A stretch of 64,000 bases of DNA from NCBI GenBank assembly GCA_027257055.1, contig JAPVLO010000083.1, positions 558,001 through 622,000 on the forward strand, read 5' to 3'. A program made the translations under genes and the position numbers. Under the pieces are notes generated by a model. The model did not search any database. It was not told the DNA's origin and was given only the letters and a program-made list of their open reading frames with translations. Positions 1 to 21,730 of the stretch are shown here, in pieces (within the stretch, counting starts at the first letter, position 1; every line of letters begins with the position of its first letter). This stretch comes from Cephalopachus bancanus (taxonomy: Eukaryota > Chordata > Mammalia > Primates > Tarsiidae).

Positions 1-281
1 CAGTCCACCACGCCTGGCTGTAGGTGTTTTATATATACAGCACATACATACACACACATGTACACACTGAGGGTGCCAAAAATTGTATACACATTTTGAG
101 CGATGTTATCTATGTGTTACTTTTTGAAGTACTTTTCAGAAGTGTCTGGACGCTCATGGTAATCACTTTGAGAACCTCTTGTAATTGCAGGAGTCAAACA
201 GTATATATTGAGTATTATAATTTTAATACAGTTTTTTCCTTTCATAAATGTGTAGAATTACTGTTACACATTATAACATGA

Positions 282-600
282 CTGAACCTTGAGAACATTA
301 TGCTAAGTGAATCTAAAAACAAAAGACCACATATTATATGATTTCATTCTTTTGAACTGTCCAGGATAGGCAAATCCATAGACACCAAAGACAGATTAAT
401 GGTTGCTTAGGGCCTGAGAGTATTGGGGAGGTAGGGAGGTGATAACTGAAAGGTACAGGATTTCTTTCTGAGATGATGAAATATTCTAAAAATGACTGCA
501 GTGATAGTTGCTCATATCTGTGAACATACTAAAACTATTGAATCACAGACACTTTAAATTGGTGAATTATATGCGAATTATATTTCAATAAATACTTATT
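282..600 (+). mobile_element. L1 (L1M type) 3' end
   Basis: Strong resemblance to the old L1M 3' UTR: ATTATGCTAAGTGAA, then CATATTATATGATTTCATTC, CAAATCCATAGA and ATGGTTGCTTAGGGC, ending TTATATTTCAATAAA. 5'-truncated; subfamily not fixed. Confidence 0.8.
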
Positions 601-1090
601 TTTTAATTTTTAAAATTAAAAAAGTATACACTTTTTTTGATGCTCTCAATGTATGTATACATGCATGCACACGCAGCATCACAGTATCACAGTCAAACTT
701 GTCATCATTTTACCAAGTTTTCTGACTAGACTGCCTCTTTCCTGGTCCTTTGGCTAGAGAGAAAAAGACCTTTGTTGGCCTCTTTTTGGTCTGTACACAT
801 TGGTATTTCCAGGTTGAAAACTTCTTCAGCCCCAAGTCTGGGTACATGGAGCAAAAGGAAAACCAAAGGAACTCACCACCATGTCAATCCTCATGTCTTG
901 AGGTCCTTGGCCAGTTTGCCCTTTTTTTCCCCCCTTCCTTTCAAAATCTTCTTATGTCTATTTTAAATATAATGTCCAGGGTTTTTAATTGTACTTAGTA
1001 AAAGATATAGGGAGAAGTACATCTGCTCTATCTTCCCTCTCAGTTTTATTTTTTATCTAACGTAGGATTTTAGATTTAGATTTTAGTTTG

Positions 1091-1388
1091 TTTTTGTTTT
1101 TTTTTTTGTTTTTGAGTCGGAGTCTCACTCTGTTGCCCAGACTGGAGTGCAGTGGCCGCTCCCGGCCACCGCAGCCTCGCCTGCTGGGCTCCAGCGATCC
1201 TTCCGTCTCAGCCTTCCGAGTAGCCAGAATTACAGGCGTGTGCACTACCACGCCCGGCTGATTTTTTGATTTATTGTGGAGATGAGGTCTCGCTGCCCAG
1301 GCGGGTCTCGAACCCGCGGGCTCAGGCAATCCACTCACCTCAGCCTCCCAAAGGCGCGGGATTACAGGCTGAGCCACCGAGCCCGGCT
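1091..1388 (-). repeat. Alu, young lineage
   Basis: Has the GGCTGAGCCACCGAGCCCGGCT end and the CGCTCCCGGCCACCG hairpin. Duplication TAGATTTTAGT on both sides (1077, 1389). Left arm lacks AACTTGG. Confidence 0.95.
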
Positions 1389-2002
1389 TAGATTTTAGTT
1401 TTAATAACTTTTTTTTAATTCTAAATATACCTTTGACTCTGACCCAGCCCACTGGATCTAGCCTTGGAATTTATCCCAGAGAAAATAAGTTCATAGCTGG
1501 ATTGTCACAGGGTTTCAGGCTAGTAGTCTCTTTATTCTGCGCATTCATCTTTTGTTCCTGTCTTTCATATATATTCTCCTTTGTTTTCATTGTTTTTAGA
1601 GAGCTGCTGCTAGTAGAGACCTCTCCACCACAAGATGGTGCCCCAGAGTAGTTCAAAATAAAACTTTCCTGCTCTTCCTTGGGCCCCAGTCTATAATGTA
1701 CTATTAGTGAACTCAGGGTCATTTATCTCAAGCGGGATATAACTGTGAAGACCCAATTGTGTTTATTTTTAAACTATGTCTTTACCAGTTGCATGGAAAC
1801 TTAGGCATCAAAAATTGTTTTTGAATTTTTTTGTATCTTTGCAATAACTATGGAAATTCATATGGAAATGAAAAAAGTGATTATGATTCCTATTAATGAG
1901 TCCAGTTGCCATTTGTATCTGGGACTTGTTGAAAGTAATCTATAATCTCAGCATAGCTTTAAAAAGAATTGTTTTTTGGGGTTTTTTTGTGTGTGTGTGT
2001 GT

Positions 2003-2280
2003 TTTTTGAGTCAGAGTCTCACTCTCACCCAGGCTAGAGAGTACAGTGGCATGCTCACAGCCTCCGCAGCCTTGGCCTGCTGGGCTCAGGCAATCCTTCC
2101 ACTTCAGCCTTCCAAATAGCTGAGACTACAGGCATGCATCACCAAGACCAGCTAATATTTTGTAGAGAGGAGGCCTCTCCAAATTGCCCAGACTTGTCTC
2201 AAACCCCTGGGTTCAGGCAATCTTTTAGCCTCTGCCTCTCAAAGTGCTGGAATTACAGGTATGAGCTACTGCATTCAGCC
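2003..2280 (-). repeat. Alu, diverged
   Basis: Starts after a (TG)n run. GAGTCAGAGTCTCACTCTC to GCATTCAGCC; many substitutions. Confidence 0.9.
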
Positions 2281-2407
2281 AAAAAGGAATATTATAAGTG
2301 GATTCTGAAGGAGATGCACTCTCAATGTGTTATGAGCTGTTTGAATTCATGAATAAGAGTTTCCTAGTGCAAATGTTTAAATGTTTGCTTTTGATTACTA
2401 GCCCAAC

Positions 2408-2930
2408 TTTTTTTTTTTTTTTTGAGTTGGAGTCTCACTCTGTCACCCAGTCTGGAGTGCAGTGGCCGCTCCCGGCCACCGCAGCCTCGACCTGCTGGGC
2501 TCTGGCGATCCTTCCGCCTCAGCCTTCCAAGTAGCTGGAATTACAGGCTTGCGCTACCACGCCCGGCTGATTTTTTTTTTTTTTTTGAGTTGGAGTCTCA
2601 CTCTGTCGCCCAGACTGGAGTGCAGTGGCCGCTCCCGGCCACTGCAGCCTCGACCTGCTGGACTCCGGCGATCCTTCCACCTCAGCCTTCCAAGTAGCCA
2701 GAATTACAGGCATGCGCTACCACGCCCGGCTGATTTTTTTATTTATTGTAGAGATGAGGTCTCGCTGCCCAGGCGGGTCTCGAACCCGCGGGCTCAGGCT
2801 GATTTTTTGATTTATTGTAGAGATGAGGTCTCGCTGCCCAGGCGGGTCTCGAACCCGCGGGCTCAGCCAATCCACTCACCTCAGCCTCCCAAAGGCGCGG
2901 GATTACAGGCTGAGCCACCGAGCCCAGCTT
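2408..2930 (-). repeat. Composite Alu: two right arms and a duplicated left-arm segment
   Basis: Right arm (2408-2572), second right arm (2587-2732) and left arm with an internal tandem copy of about 66 bp (2742-2807 and 2808-2866). A single duplication TAGCCCAACTTTT (2399-2411 and 2931-2943) encloses everything. Confidence 0.9.
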
Positions 2931-3204
2931 TAGCCCAACTTTTAAAAATAATAATTTATAAATTACATTTTTAAATGCATAGAATAAAAAGATTGGCAAA
3001 TAGACATGAACAATTTTTGAATAGTGAGCTGTGAGCGGTTCTTTCATTTTTCAAGTTTTCAGTAAGTGCTATTTATTATGGATAAATATGGATGTTGGGC
3101 ATATTCTTCAGCTAATCAGAAAATGTTTATTAACCATTCAAGATATATAGAGCCAGCATATATGTTTTCCCAGGTTTGATAGCTGCATAAGAAATATATT
3201 GGAC

Positions 3205-3312
3205 ACACCCTTACTAAAGGCAGAGACTAGGTCTTAAAATTTTATAACTGTGATACCTAATATATATACCTTACACATAGAGAGGTCTTGGAAATAACTA
3301 TTGAATGAACAC
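3205..3312 (+). mobile_element. L2-type 3' end
   Basis: The layout (AGAGACTAGGTCTTA, then a consensus-like TATTGAATGAAC end) resembles the 3' end of L2. Diverged. Confidence 0.5.
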
Positions 3313-3447
3313 AGAAGCCACAAACCTAGCTTTGAAGGAAATAATTATATTTTACTAGTTGTAAATCTTTGGATTTGGTGTTCTTGAGCTAACTACCTAC
3401 TTGAATATTAGTTCACATGCAGTGGGCAAGTTGTGTCTATTCTACGT

Positions 3448-3750
3448 CTTTTTTTTTTTTTTAAGAGAAGGGGTCTCACTCGGTCACCAAGGCTGGAGTG
3501 CAGTGGCACAAGCATAGCTTACTGTAGCCTTGACCTCTTGGGGTCAAGCAACCTTCCCATCTTAGCTTCCAAGCAGCTAGGACTATAGGCACACACTACC
3601 ACACCTGGCTATTTTTTTTTTTTTTTTCATAGAGTTGGGGGTCTCGCTATATTGCCCAGGCTGGTCTCAAACTCCTGGCCTCAAGTGATCTTTTCACCCT
3701 GGTCTCCCAAAATCCTGGGATTACAGATGTGATCCACCACACCTCAACCA
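3448..3750 (-). repeat. Alu, old
   Basis: AAGAGAAGGGGTCTCACTC to CACACCTCAACC, without the lineage-specific marks; AluJ-like. Confidence 0.9.
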
Positions 3751-4220
3751 TTCTGGGTCTCCATTGTAGAAACTAATAATTAGGACTAAAACTTCTTACT
3801 GAAATAATAAGATTAGTAATGGAGTAGGTTGAACAAAAATCCAGTATAAATCTAAAGCATTAAATGACGTGTAAAAATTCAGCCTTTGCTAATGCATTAT
3901 TAGATTTTCAGAGTCTACATGTATATTAGACATAACAGGTGCTAACACAATATTTGATAACTGACTAAATAAATGGATTAATTTTATTGATTATAGGACT
4001 TTAAATAATGTTGTGAAAATCTACAGGAGAATAAATTATGAGTAAGGGGAAGCTAAATTAAAATCAATATAAGACCCAAGACCTATTCCTGACATACCTT
4101 CCTATTTCTTTTTTATCCTGACTTCCTCATCTGTTTAAGTTTATCCTGCTGTAGAAACTGTAAGTCCAACCAAAATCTTAGACAATTAAGGATTTCTTCT
4201 ATAACTTCCAACTTGTGATT

Positions 4221-4506
4221 TTTTTTTTTTGAGTTGGAGTCTAACTCTGTCACCCAGACTGGAGTGCAGTGGCCGCTCCCGGCCACCGCAGCCTCGACCT
4301 GCTGGGCTCCGGCAATCCTTCCGCCTCAGCCTTCCAAGTAGGTGGAACTACAGGCGCGCGCTACCACACCCGGCTAATTTTTGATTTATTGTAGAGATGA
4401 GGTCTCGCCAAGTTGCCCAGGTGGGTCTCGAACCCGCGGGCTCAGGCAATCCCCTCACCTCAGCCTCCCAAAGTGCGGGATTACAGGCTGAGCCACCCAG
4501 CCCGGC
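4221..4506 (-). repeat. Alu, young lineage
   Basis: Full length with duplication CCAACTTGTGATTTTT on both sides. Confidence 0.95.
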
Positions 4507-5368
4507 CCAACTTGTGATTTTTGTGGGTCCAGCAATTCTTACAGATTAAAAAGGCTTTATATTTCTGATGCATTGTTATATAACATAATTTTTTCAGGTT
4601 TTGCTTTACTTAGCAATTTTCATTCATAGCTTAGTTAAATAAGTTGTACATGAAAGTAATTTATACACTTTTCCTTATGAAAGATTGAGTATAGGCAAGC
4701 TCACCAAAGTACTAGATTTGCTAAAAATCCAAGTCTAGACCTTTGAGGAGTTCATGTGCACACAAGACAAGTGGGAAGTGGAGAGAATGGGGACAAATTG
4801 ACTGGAAACTAGACTAGAGGGTGGAAATTGACAGATCTTTGGGAGAAAGAGATTTCAATGAAAGGCAGCAGTCTTAGCAGTAAAATCATGATATGAAAAA
4901 GTTGACTGTAAAGTCATTACCTAGTTTAATCATTTGCAAACTTAAAAAAAAGAAGTAGAACGCCTTCTTCAAAAGAAAATTTATGCAGAATACCAGTGTT
5001 ATAAATATACAAAGATTGAGCTGTTTGGGTTGAAACAGGGTTTGAAGTGTGTCAGAAACAAAACCCCATCTTTCTTGAGCCTCTCTATTTCTTTTCCTGT
5101 GGCCTAGGGAACACAGTTTAAAAACAACTGAACTAGTCTGTGCTTAGAAAGGCCTCTCTGTATCCAACGTGGCTTGACCAGTAGGAAGATGTTAGATACT
5201 AATTTATAATAGGGAAGCATTTTCCTTAAGCTTTCAAAGATGGGAAATTATTACAGACTATATTCTTACTCCTTACCAGAAAAGAGAATTACCAGAAGAA
5301 TTACTCCACTTATTTGAGAGTCTTTCTTTGACCCTTTTGGATGCTGGCTTTGTGTGTGTTGTTTTTAG

Positions 5369-14668
<9,300 letters not shown>

Positions 14669-14858
14669 AGAATCTTCCCCCCATACTAAGTTTGTTTTGG
14701 GGTACCCTTCTGGTTGGCATTTAGAGCTCTTGATTCGATGCTTGTGTGGAGCATTGCTTCTGTCCTGAAGATAAAAGGATCCTGTTAACACTGTTTGGTC
14801 TAGTTAGTTTATGTCAGTAAGTTGATTTTCTAATTAAATGAGATAAAATATCTTTTTA
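14669..14858 (+). other. PRORP: Probable PRORP 3' UTR with ATTAAA signal
   Basis: Alu-free sequence follows the stop. ATTAAA at 14833-14838 is the nearest good polyadenylation hexamer, so cleavage about 15-25 bases later is inferred. The exact end cannot be fixed from the sequence alone. Confidence 0.5.
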
Positions 14859-15136
14859 TAGCCTGCTATTTTTTCCTGTACACTTGTTCTGGAGGTTTAT
14901 TCAGATCTACAACCCTTTATATACTGTATGAGTTAATATTTTTTACATACTTTACATACTGTGTGAGTTAATATTCAAGAACAGGCAAAACTAATCTATG
15001 CTGATAAAAATCAGAATAGTAGTTGTCTGAGAAAAGGGGCATGAGAGAACTTACTGGGGGTGATGGGAAGTTCTATATATTGATCTAGGTAATCGTAACA
15101 AAGGTGTATTATATATTAGTTACAATTCATCACATT

Positions 15137-15436
15137 GGGCCAGGCACGGTGGCTCATGCCTATAATCCCAAAACTTTGGGAGGCCGAGGCGAGAGGATTG
15201 CCAGAGCTCAGGAGTGCAACACTAGCCTAAACAACATGGCAAGACTTCATTTCTACAATAAAGCAAAACCTTAGCTAGGCGATGTGGTGCATGCCTGTGG
15301 TTCCAGCTACTTGTAAGACTGAGGTGGAAGGATCACCTGAGCCTAGCAGGTTGAGGCTGCAAGTGGCCGTGAGTGTACCACTGCACTCCAGCCTGGGTGA
15401 CAGAGTGTGGCTCCAAAAAAAAAAAAAAAAAAAAAT
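15137..15436 (+). repeat. Alu, intermediate
   Basis: GGCCAGGCACGGTGGCTCAT start, A(18) tail. Confidence 0.92.
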
Positions 15437-15463
15437 CATCACACTAAACTAAAACTGATGCAT

Positions 15464-15756
15464 TGGCCGGGCATGGTAGCTCAAGCCTGTAATCCCAGCA
15501 CTTTGGGAGTCCGAGGCAAGAGGATTGCCTGAGCTCAGGGATTCAAGACCAGCCTGGGCAACTTGGTGAGACCTCGTCTCCACGATAAATCAAAAAATTA
15601 GCCAGGCATGGTGGCTCACACCAGTAGTTTCAGCTGCTTGGAAGACCAAGGCAAAAGGGTCGCCTGAACCCAGCAGGTCGAGGCTGTGGTGATCATGAGC
15701 ATGCCACTGCATTCCAGCCTGGGTGACAGAGTGAGACTCCAACTCAAAAAAAAAAA
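15464..15756 (+). repeat. Alu, intermediate
   Basis: GGCCGGGCATGGTAGCTCAA start; its A tail received the next Alu. Confidence 0.92.
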
Positions 15757-16032
15757 GCCGGGCTCGGTGGCTCAGCCTGTAATCCCGCTCCTTGGGAAGC
15801 TGAGGTGTGTGGATTGCCTGAGCTCGTGGGTTCGAGACCCGCCCGGGAAATTTGACGAGACCTCGTCTCTACAATAACTCAAAAATTAGCCAGGCATGGT
15901 AGCGTGAGCCTATAGTTCCAGCTACTTGGAAGGATTGCTGGAGCCCAGCAGGTTGAGGCCGCAGTGGCTGGGAGTGGCCACTGCACTCCAGTCTGGGTGA
16001 CAGAGTGAGACTCCAACTCAAAAAAAAAAAAA
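15757..16032 (+). repeat. Alu, young lineage
   Basis: GCCGGGCTCGGTGGCTCAGC start directly in the tail of the preceding Alu. Confidence 0.93.
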
Positions 16033-16129
16033 GAGACTGAGAATGAGCAAACTCTCATAATTCAATCTGGTTGTTTTCTAAATTTCATAAACTGCATACT
16101 TAGAAAACTGTGCTTTCAGCAAACTAAAC

Positions 16130-16662
16130 TCCTTTTTTTTTTTTTGAGTTGTAGTCTCACTCTGTTGCCCAGGCTGGAGTACAGTGTCACGCTCACAGCC
16201 ACCGCAGCCTTGACCTGCTGGGCTCAGGCGCTCCATCCTCCTCAGCTTTCCAAGTAGCTGGAGCTATAGGCATGCGCCACCACGCCCAGCTAATTTTTTT
16301 GTTTGTTTATTGTAGAGATGAGGTCTCGCCGAGTTGCCCAGACTTGTCTCGAACGTGTGGGCTCAGATAATCCTCTTTTTGAGTTGTAGTCTCACTCTGT
16401 TGCCCAGACTGGAGTACAGTGTCACACTCATGGCCACCGCAGCCTTGACCTACTGGGCTCAATTGATCCTTCTGCCTCAGCCTTCCAAATAGCTGGAACT
16501 ACAGGCACACGCTACCATGCCCGTCTAATTTTTTGATTTATTGTAGAGATGAGGTCTCGTCAAGTGGCCCAGGTTGTTCTCTAACCCGTGGGCTCAGGCA
16601 GTCCTCTCACCTCAGCCTCCCAAAGTGCTGGGATTACAGGCTTAAGCCACTACACCAGGCCA
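16130..16662 (-). repeat. Tandem Alu pair with shared private changes
   Basis: A first copy truncated in the left arm (to about 16375) runs straight into a full second copy. Both carry GAGTTGTAGTCTCACTCTGT and GGAGTACAGTGTCAC, rare in the other Alus here. Confidence 0.9.
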
Positions 16663-16754
16663 GGAAAAAAAATTTTAGAGAAAAAAGTATTTACTAAACT
16701 TGTCTAAAAGCCTAATGCAAATTCCCGACTAGGAGTACGTAGAGATAGAAGGAT

Positions 16755-16915
16755 ACAAGAAGAATCCTAGAACTTTAAAGCAGGAGTAAACCTTGAAGGG
16801 CATAAAGTCCAACAGAGATGAGGAACAGACCCAGGAAGATGACCTGGCTTCCCACAGCTAGTTAGTATAGATATTTCCGTCATAACCCACCTCTCCTGAT
16901 TCATAGTCAAATATT
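16755..16915 (+). repeat. MIR-like old SINE
   Basis: AGATGAGGAACAGACCCAGG and CCACAGCTAGTTAGTA, then CTCCTGATTCATAGTC, match the core order of MIR-type sequence. Confidence 0.5.
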
Positions 16916-17475
16916 CATGATTTAGGCTAGAGTAATTCATAAAAATTCAGACAGACTGAATGGTAGCACGTCCCATATTTGATTTAGAAACGTTGTTGTT
17001 AACCACATAAGAGAAAGGGAGGAAGGGAACAAGGGAATAAAGGGCCCAGATATCCTGAATGGCTTACCAGTGTAGAGCATTATGGTAAAAAAATCAAATC
17101 TTTTTAAAACTCTTTAATACCATTCAGAAACTAAATTCTAACTTCTGCTTAAGATAAACTGAGGCGCATCTGTCCTTTGTCCAGGAGTGGAGAAGCCATT
17201 GTAAGCTTGTTCAGAGTAAGTCACACTGTCTCCAGTGACCTTGTGGAGTTCGGGGAGGGAGCCTCTGAAGGAAGCAGCTGGTACCAGACACTTGGGCTAC
17301 CTGTTTGTGTTCTCATTACTTCAGTGACAGGAAAGCTACCTGTCAAGCAAAGTTCTAGACACAATGAATAAAAGGAATTCTTTAAAAAGCTGTGTCCTGG
17401 ATTGTTAGGATCTTGTCAGTCATGAGCAGTGTAGGCTTTGAAAGGGCATTGACTTTGCCACTTACAAGTATTTCT

Positions 17476-18031
17476 AGCTGGACACAGTGGCTCACACCTG
17501 TAATCCCAGCACTTTGGGAGGCAAAGGCGAGAGGATTGCCTGAGCTCACAGGTTTGAGACCAGCCTGGGCAACTTGGAGAGACCTCGTCTCTGCAATAAA
17601 TCACAAAAACTAGCCGGGCATGGTGGCGTGTGTCTGTAGTTCCAACTACTTGGAAGGCTGAGGTGGAGGGATCACCTGAGCCGAGCAGGTCAAGGCTGCA
17701 GTAGCCATGAGTGTGCCACTGCACTCCAGTCTGGGCAACAGAGTAAGACTCTCACTCAGAAAAAAAAAAAATTAGCCAGGCATGGTGGCACACGCTTGTA
17801 GTTCCAGCTAAACCCAGCAGGTCGAGGTTGCCATGACTGTGAGAGCATGCCACTGCACTCCAGTCTGGGTAATAGTGAGACTCCAACCTCCTCAAAAAAA
17901 AAAAATTAGCCGGGCATGGTGGCACATGCCTGTAGTTCCAGCTAAACCCAGCAGGTTGAGGCTGCAGTGACTGTGAGCGTGCCACTGCACTCCAGCCTGG
18001 GCGACAGAGTGAGACTCCAACTCCAAAAAAA
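17476..18031 (+). repeat. Four-arm Alu: one left arm and three right arms
   Basis: Normal Alu (17476-17770), then two shortened right arms (17772-17903, 17906-18031), each missing the ACTTGGAAGG...GAG part (GCTAAACCCAGCAGGT). One duplication AAGTATTTCT (17466-17475, 18032-18041) flanks all. Confidence 0.9.
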
Positions 18032-18270
18032 AAGTATTTCTATTGTACTTTGTACTTCCCTCTGGCATTCTCCTGGATTTATACTATATCTTTTCCTCCA
18101 GTAAAGAGAAAAATCTCAAGGCAGAACCCTGAGTTTATTCTCTCAGGGCTCTGTTGGGACTACCCTATCTGAAGTGGCTTATTCTTCATATGAAATTAAT
18201 TTTTCTCTTCAAGTTTACACGTAAGTATAATTACTGCTTCCTTGGTCCTCTAGCAGGGTTCTCACTTTTT

Positions 18271-18554
18271 TTTTTTTTGAGTTGGAGTCTCACTCTGTCA
18301 CCCAGACTGGAGTGCAATGGCCGCTCCCAGCCACCGCAGCCTCGACCTGCTGGACTCCGGTGATCCTTCCGCCTCAGCCTTCCGAGTAGCCGGAGTTACA
18401 GGCGCGTGCTACCACGCCCGGCTAATTTTTTGATTTTGTTGTAGAGATGAGGTCTCGCCTGCCAAGGCGGGTCTCGAACCCGCGGGCTCAGGCAATCCAC
18501 TCACCTCAGCCTCCCAAAGGCGCGGGATTACAGGCTGAGCCACTGAGCCCGGCT
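18271..18554 (-). repeat. Alu, young lineage
   Basis: Duplication GGTTCTCACTTTTT on both sides. Confidence 0.95.
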
Positions 18555-18977
18555 GGTTCTCACTTTTTAAAACTGTCCTAAGGTACTATAAAATATACCA
18601 CATGTGTTTTCCCCTAAAAGCTTCATTCTAAAGCAAGAAGGATGTATCATATAGGCGCCTGAATTCTGGTCTATCACAGTAAGTCTTATCTTTAGTTGCT
18701 AAAAATAACAATTATTGGGACAATTGGGTGCCAAGCTAAATGGAGTCCAGATCTGATATTTTGCCCATCCTTCATCAGTTCATAATTCACAGAATAAAAG
18801 ATATCGGAGGAAACCCTTGTGGGGGTGACCAAAACTGTAGGAGCACAAGCCACTGCAATGAAATGGAAATATTCATATGTGAGCATTCTTTAAAGACTGG
18901 AACTTATGCAGGTAGAATTCTCAGCAATGGGATCCAGGCAGCTGCTGGAGCCTCCTGTAGCCCTCAAGAGAGGAGTA

Positions 18978-19155
18978 GGGTTGCTGGATAAAATACAGGA
19001 ATATCAGTTAAATTTTAATTTCAGATAAATAGCAAATAATTTTTTAGTGTATCTTGAGTATTACAGAAACATACTTTACTAAAAATTCATTGTCTATCTG
19101 AAGTTCACACCTATCTGGGTCTCCTGTATTTCTTATTTGCTAAGTCTGGCAATCC
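18978..19155. mobile_element. Palindromic MITE (MER53-like)
   Basis: The left half GGGTTGCTGGATAAAATACA pairs with a right half that reads, reversed, GGATTGCCAGACTTAGCAAA. Pairing continues inwards across most of the 180 bp. This is a near-complete inverted repeat with an AT-rich centre. Confidence 0.6.
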
Positions 19156-19749
19156 AAGGTGGGAATTACAAAGGAGGATGAGGGGTAGTGGAAAAGGAGG
19201 CATCTGTATAGCCCAGCAGCCCTACAGGAGGCAGGAGGGGAGCAAGAATAAGAAAGGAAGTTAGCAAAAGGCACTTGGGAGGGCACAGAAAGAAGACCAG
19301 CTTTTCCTCGCCCTGTCCCAGCCAATGGCAAGCAGTCTGTGTGAGTCTATACTGTATAAACAAAGAGAGTTCCACTCAGATCTACACAGAGGAAGCCATA
19401 GAATAGTGGGATGCAAGAAAATAATGAGACAGGAACACAGATGAGTAAATGTAAAATAGGAGTAATAATCTTTAATATTCTTTCATCATCTCCATTTTAT
19501 GCTGTTTTATGATTTCTGAAGCTGTCTCTATTCAAGTTTTTCTCTGTTGGCAATATTTGATCTGACGATTGCTTCTAGAAACTCTACTGCATATACAACG
19601 TGCTTTCAACTGGGAATGGAAATAAACAAGAAGACAATTATCTAGACACTGATGGCGGCTAAAAATAGTTTGTTTTGCTACCAGAGTGCCCTGAGAAATA
19701 CACTCCAATCAAATGGATTGAGTTATTAAGATAACCATGATAATTTGTT

Positions 19750-20032
19750 ATTTTTTTGTTTTGTTTTTTTGAGTTGGAGTCTCACTCTGTCACCCAGACT
19801 GGAGTGCAGTGGGTGCACCGCAGCCTCGACCTGCTGGGCTCTGGCGATCCTTCCGCCTCAGCCTTCCAAGTAGCTGGAACTACAGGCGTGCGCTACCACG
19901 CCCGGCTCATTTTGATTTATTGTAGAGATGAGGTCTCGCCAAGTTACTCAGTCTTGAACCTGCGGGCTCAGGCAGTCACTCACCTCAGCCTTCCAAATGT
20001 GCGGGATTACAGGCTGAGCCACCGAGCCTGGC
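19750..20032 (-). repeat. Alu, young lineage, hairpin deleted
   Basis: The right arm reads CAGTGGGTGCACCGCAGCC, so the CCGCTCCCGG palindrome is gone. Duplication ATAATTTGTTAT. Confidence 0.95.
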
Positions 20033-20827
20033 AATAATTTGTTATAAATAGCAGTAGCATGAAGGTTTCTTGTAACTTCTGACAAGAGATTCTATGTAGA
20101 AAGTTAATTTCAACCACATTAAAATGACTACCCCAGTCATCTCTTTGGTGCTATTTGAAGCCTAGCCTTAGAAGCAAATACTTGAGAAATTATTGGTAAG
20201 GGCTTTGTTTCTAATATGTTAGAATGATTCATTTTAATGAGCCCAGGTCAGATTGCCTCATCACTCTCAGCTGGACTAGGACATTTTAAGTATCAGTTCA
20301 GTTCACATCTAAATATTTAAAGTCTATTCTTGAAAGATGTTTCTTGTGCTTTCTATGACTGCGTCAAAACAGAGAATGCCAGTGTCCTGATAGGTTCCAA
20401 TGGAATTCCCTGACAGTTCTGTCCATATGGCTCTGCTGGAGCAGAGTAGTGTCCTAGGCTGGGAGAATGGGATGGAGCCTCCACCTCCATGAAGTAGGTT
20501 TCTTTGGAGGTAGCTATGGCAGGTCTTAAGAAAGGTAAGTCCCTCATCCAGTCTTGTTGCTTACAATATACTATATTACTAGTTCTTTGAAAATAAATCA
20601 TTTTTGTATTTTCTCTCTTTCCAATGATCTTGCCCTAGAATCCAAAGCTGCATTTTTTCCTGTCTTCTCTTCTGTCACTGAGTACTCTGTTGCTATTAAG
20701 TTTTTACAAATATATCTGCCTATTTTTCTGTACATATATGCCAAATTTTTAAAGGATCATTCTCTGTAAATCTTTTGTAACATGCTTTATTTCCACCTGA
20801 CAGAAAATGGAAACTTTTCTCTGTTCT

Positions 20828-21119
20828 TTTTTTTTTTTTTTTTTGAGTTGGAGTCTCACTCTGTCGCCCAGACTGGAGTGCAGTGGCCGCTCCCAGCCAC
20901 CGTAGCCTCGACCTGCTGGGCTCCGGCAATCCTTCCGCCTTAGCCTTCTGAGTAGCCGGAATTACAGGTGCACGCTACCACGCCTGGCTCATTTTTTTAT
21001 TTTATTGTAGAGACGAGGTCTCGCCTGCCCAGGCGGGTCTCGAACCCATGGGCTCAGGCAATCCACTCACCTCAGCCTCCCAAAGGTGCGAGATTACAGG
21101 CTGAGCTACCGAGCCCGGC
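20828..21119 (-). repeat. Alu, young lineage
   Basis: GAGTTGGAGTCTCACTCTGT to GAGCCCGGCT; near-repeat CTTTTxTCTGTTCTT flanks. Confidence 0.95.
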
Positions 21120-21730
21120 TTTTTTCTGTTCTTACAGTTTTCTACCACTTGTTGCTCAGGTACTCTCATCATAATACTACAAGTTCGTAAAAAAAGGCCA
21201 CCAGTTTAATCTGGGGCATTACATATACCATAAATACTACTTGCATAGCTCTGTACTCACAAACTTCTACTCAAATCTTGCTTGTGTTCAGAAGGATGTC
21301 TGTGCTTCGGAAGCTGTCTCCCTGATAACAGCTATTGACTAGTACCAAGGGTCATGTCCTTTGGCACTTAGCCTGTTCTGGCAGGAGTGGCCAAATCCTT
21401 GATGAAATGGGTCTTTTTTCAAGTCAGGCCCTCTGATCTCGAACTCCTAAAGAAATAAACTCCAATCAAACCATGTTTATAAAGAGAACATCTAAGGAAG
21501 TATTGCTGACTTTATACAGATAAAGAACGTTTTGTTTTTTAGAGTGAACCACATGATTCTTTTTGTTCAACAACATACCAAGGGAAGTTTATGTGAGGAA
21601 ATCAGTATTGAACAATTTGTGCTTTATAAATGCCCGTAGAATGTATTTTACTCCCACTGCCAGTATCACCAGAGATTTGAACTCCATTCAAATTCTGGTC
21701 TCATTGTTTCTTAACTCTGGTCTCATAATT

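Larger units (their letters stand above)
1..5368 (+). other. PRORP: PRORP intron (upstream part)
   Basis: No exon is recognised here, including the segment that would carry human D409, which must lie before the window. The intron holds an L1 3' end, five Alu loci, an L2 tail and unassigned sequence, for example 600-1075, 1400-1990 and 4530-5360, where I see no gene. Confidence 0.8.

Noticed and set aside
2462..2974. A 170-codon open frame within Alus
   Set aside because: It is a translation of the composite Alu (repeated [18 protein letters not shown] strings); Alu does not encode protein.
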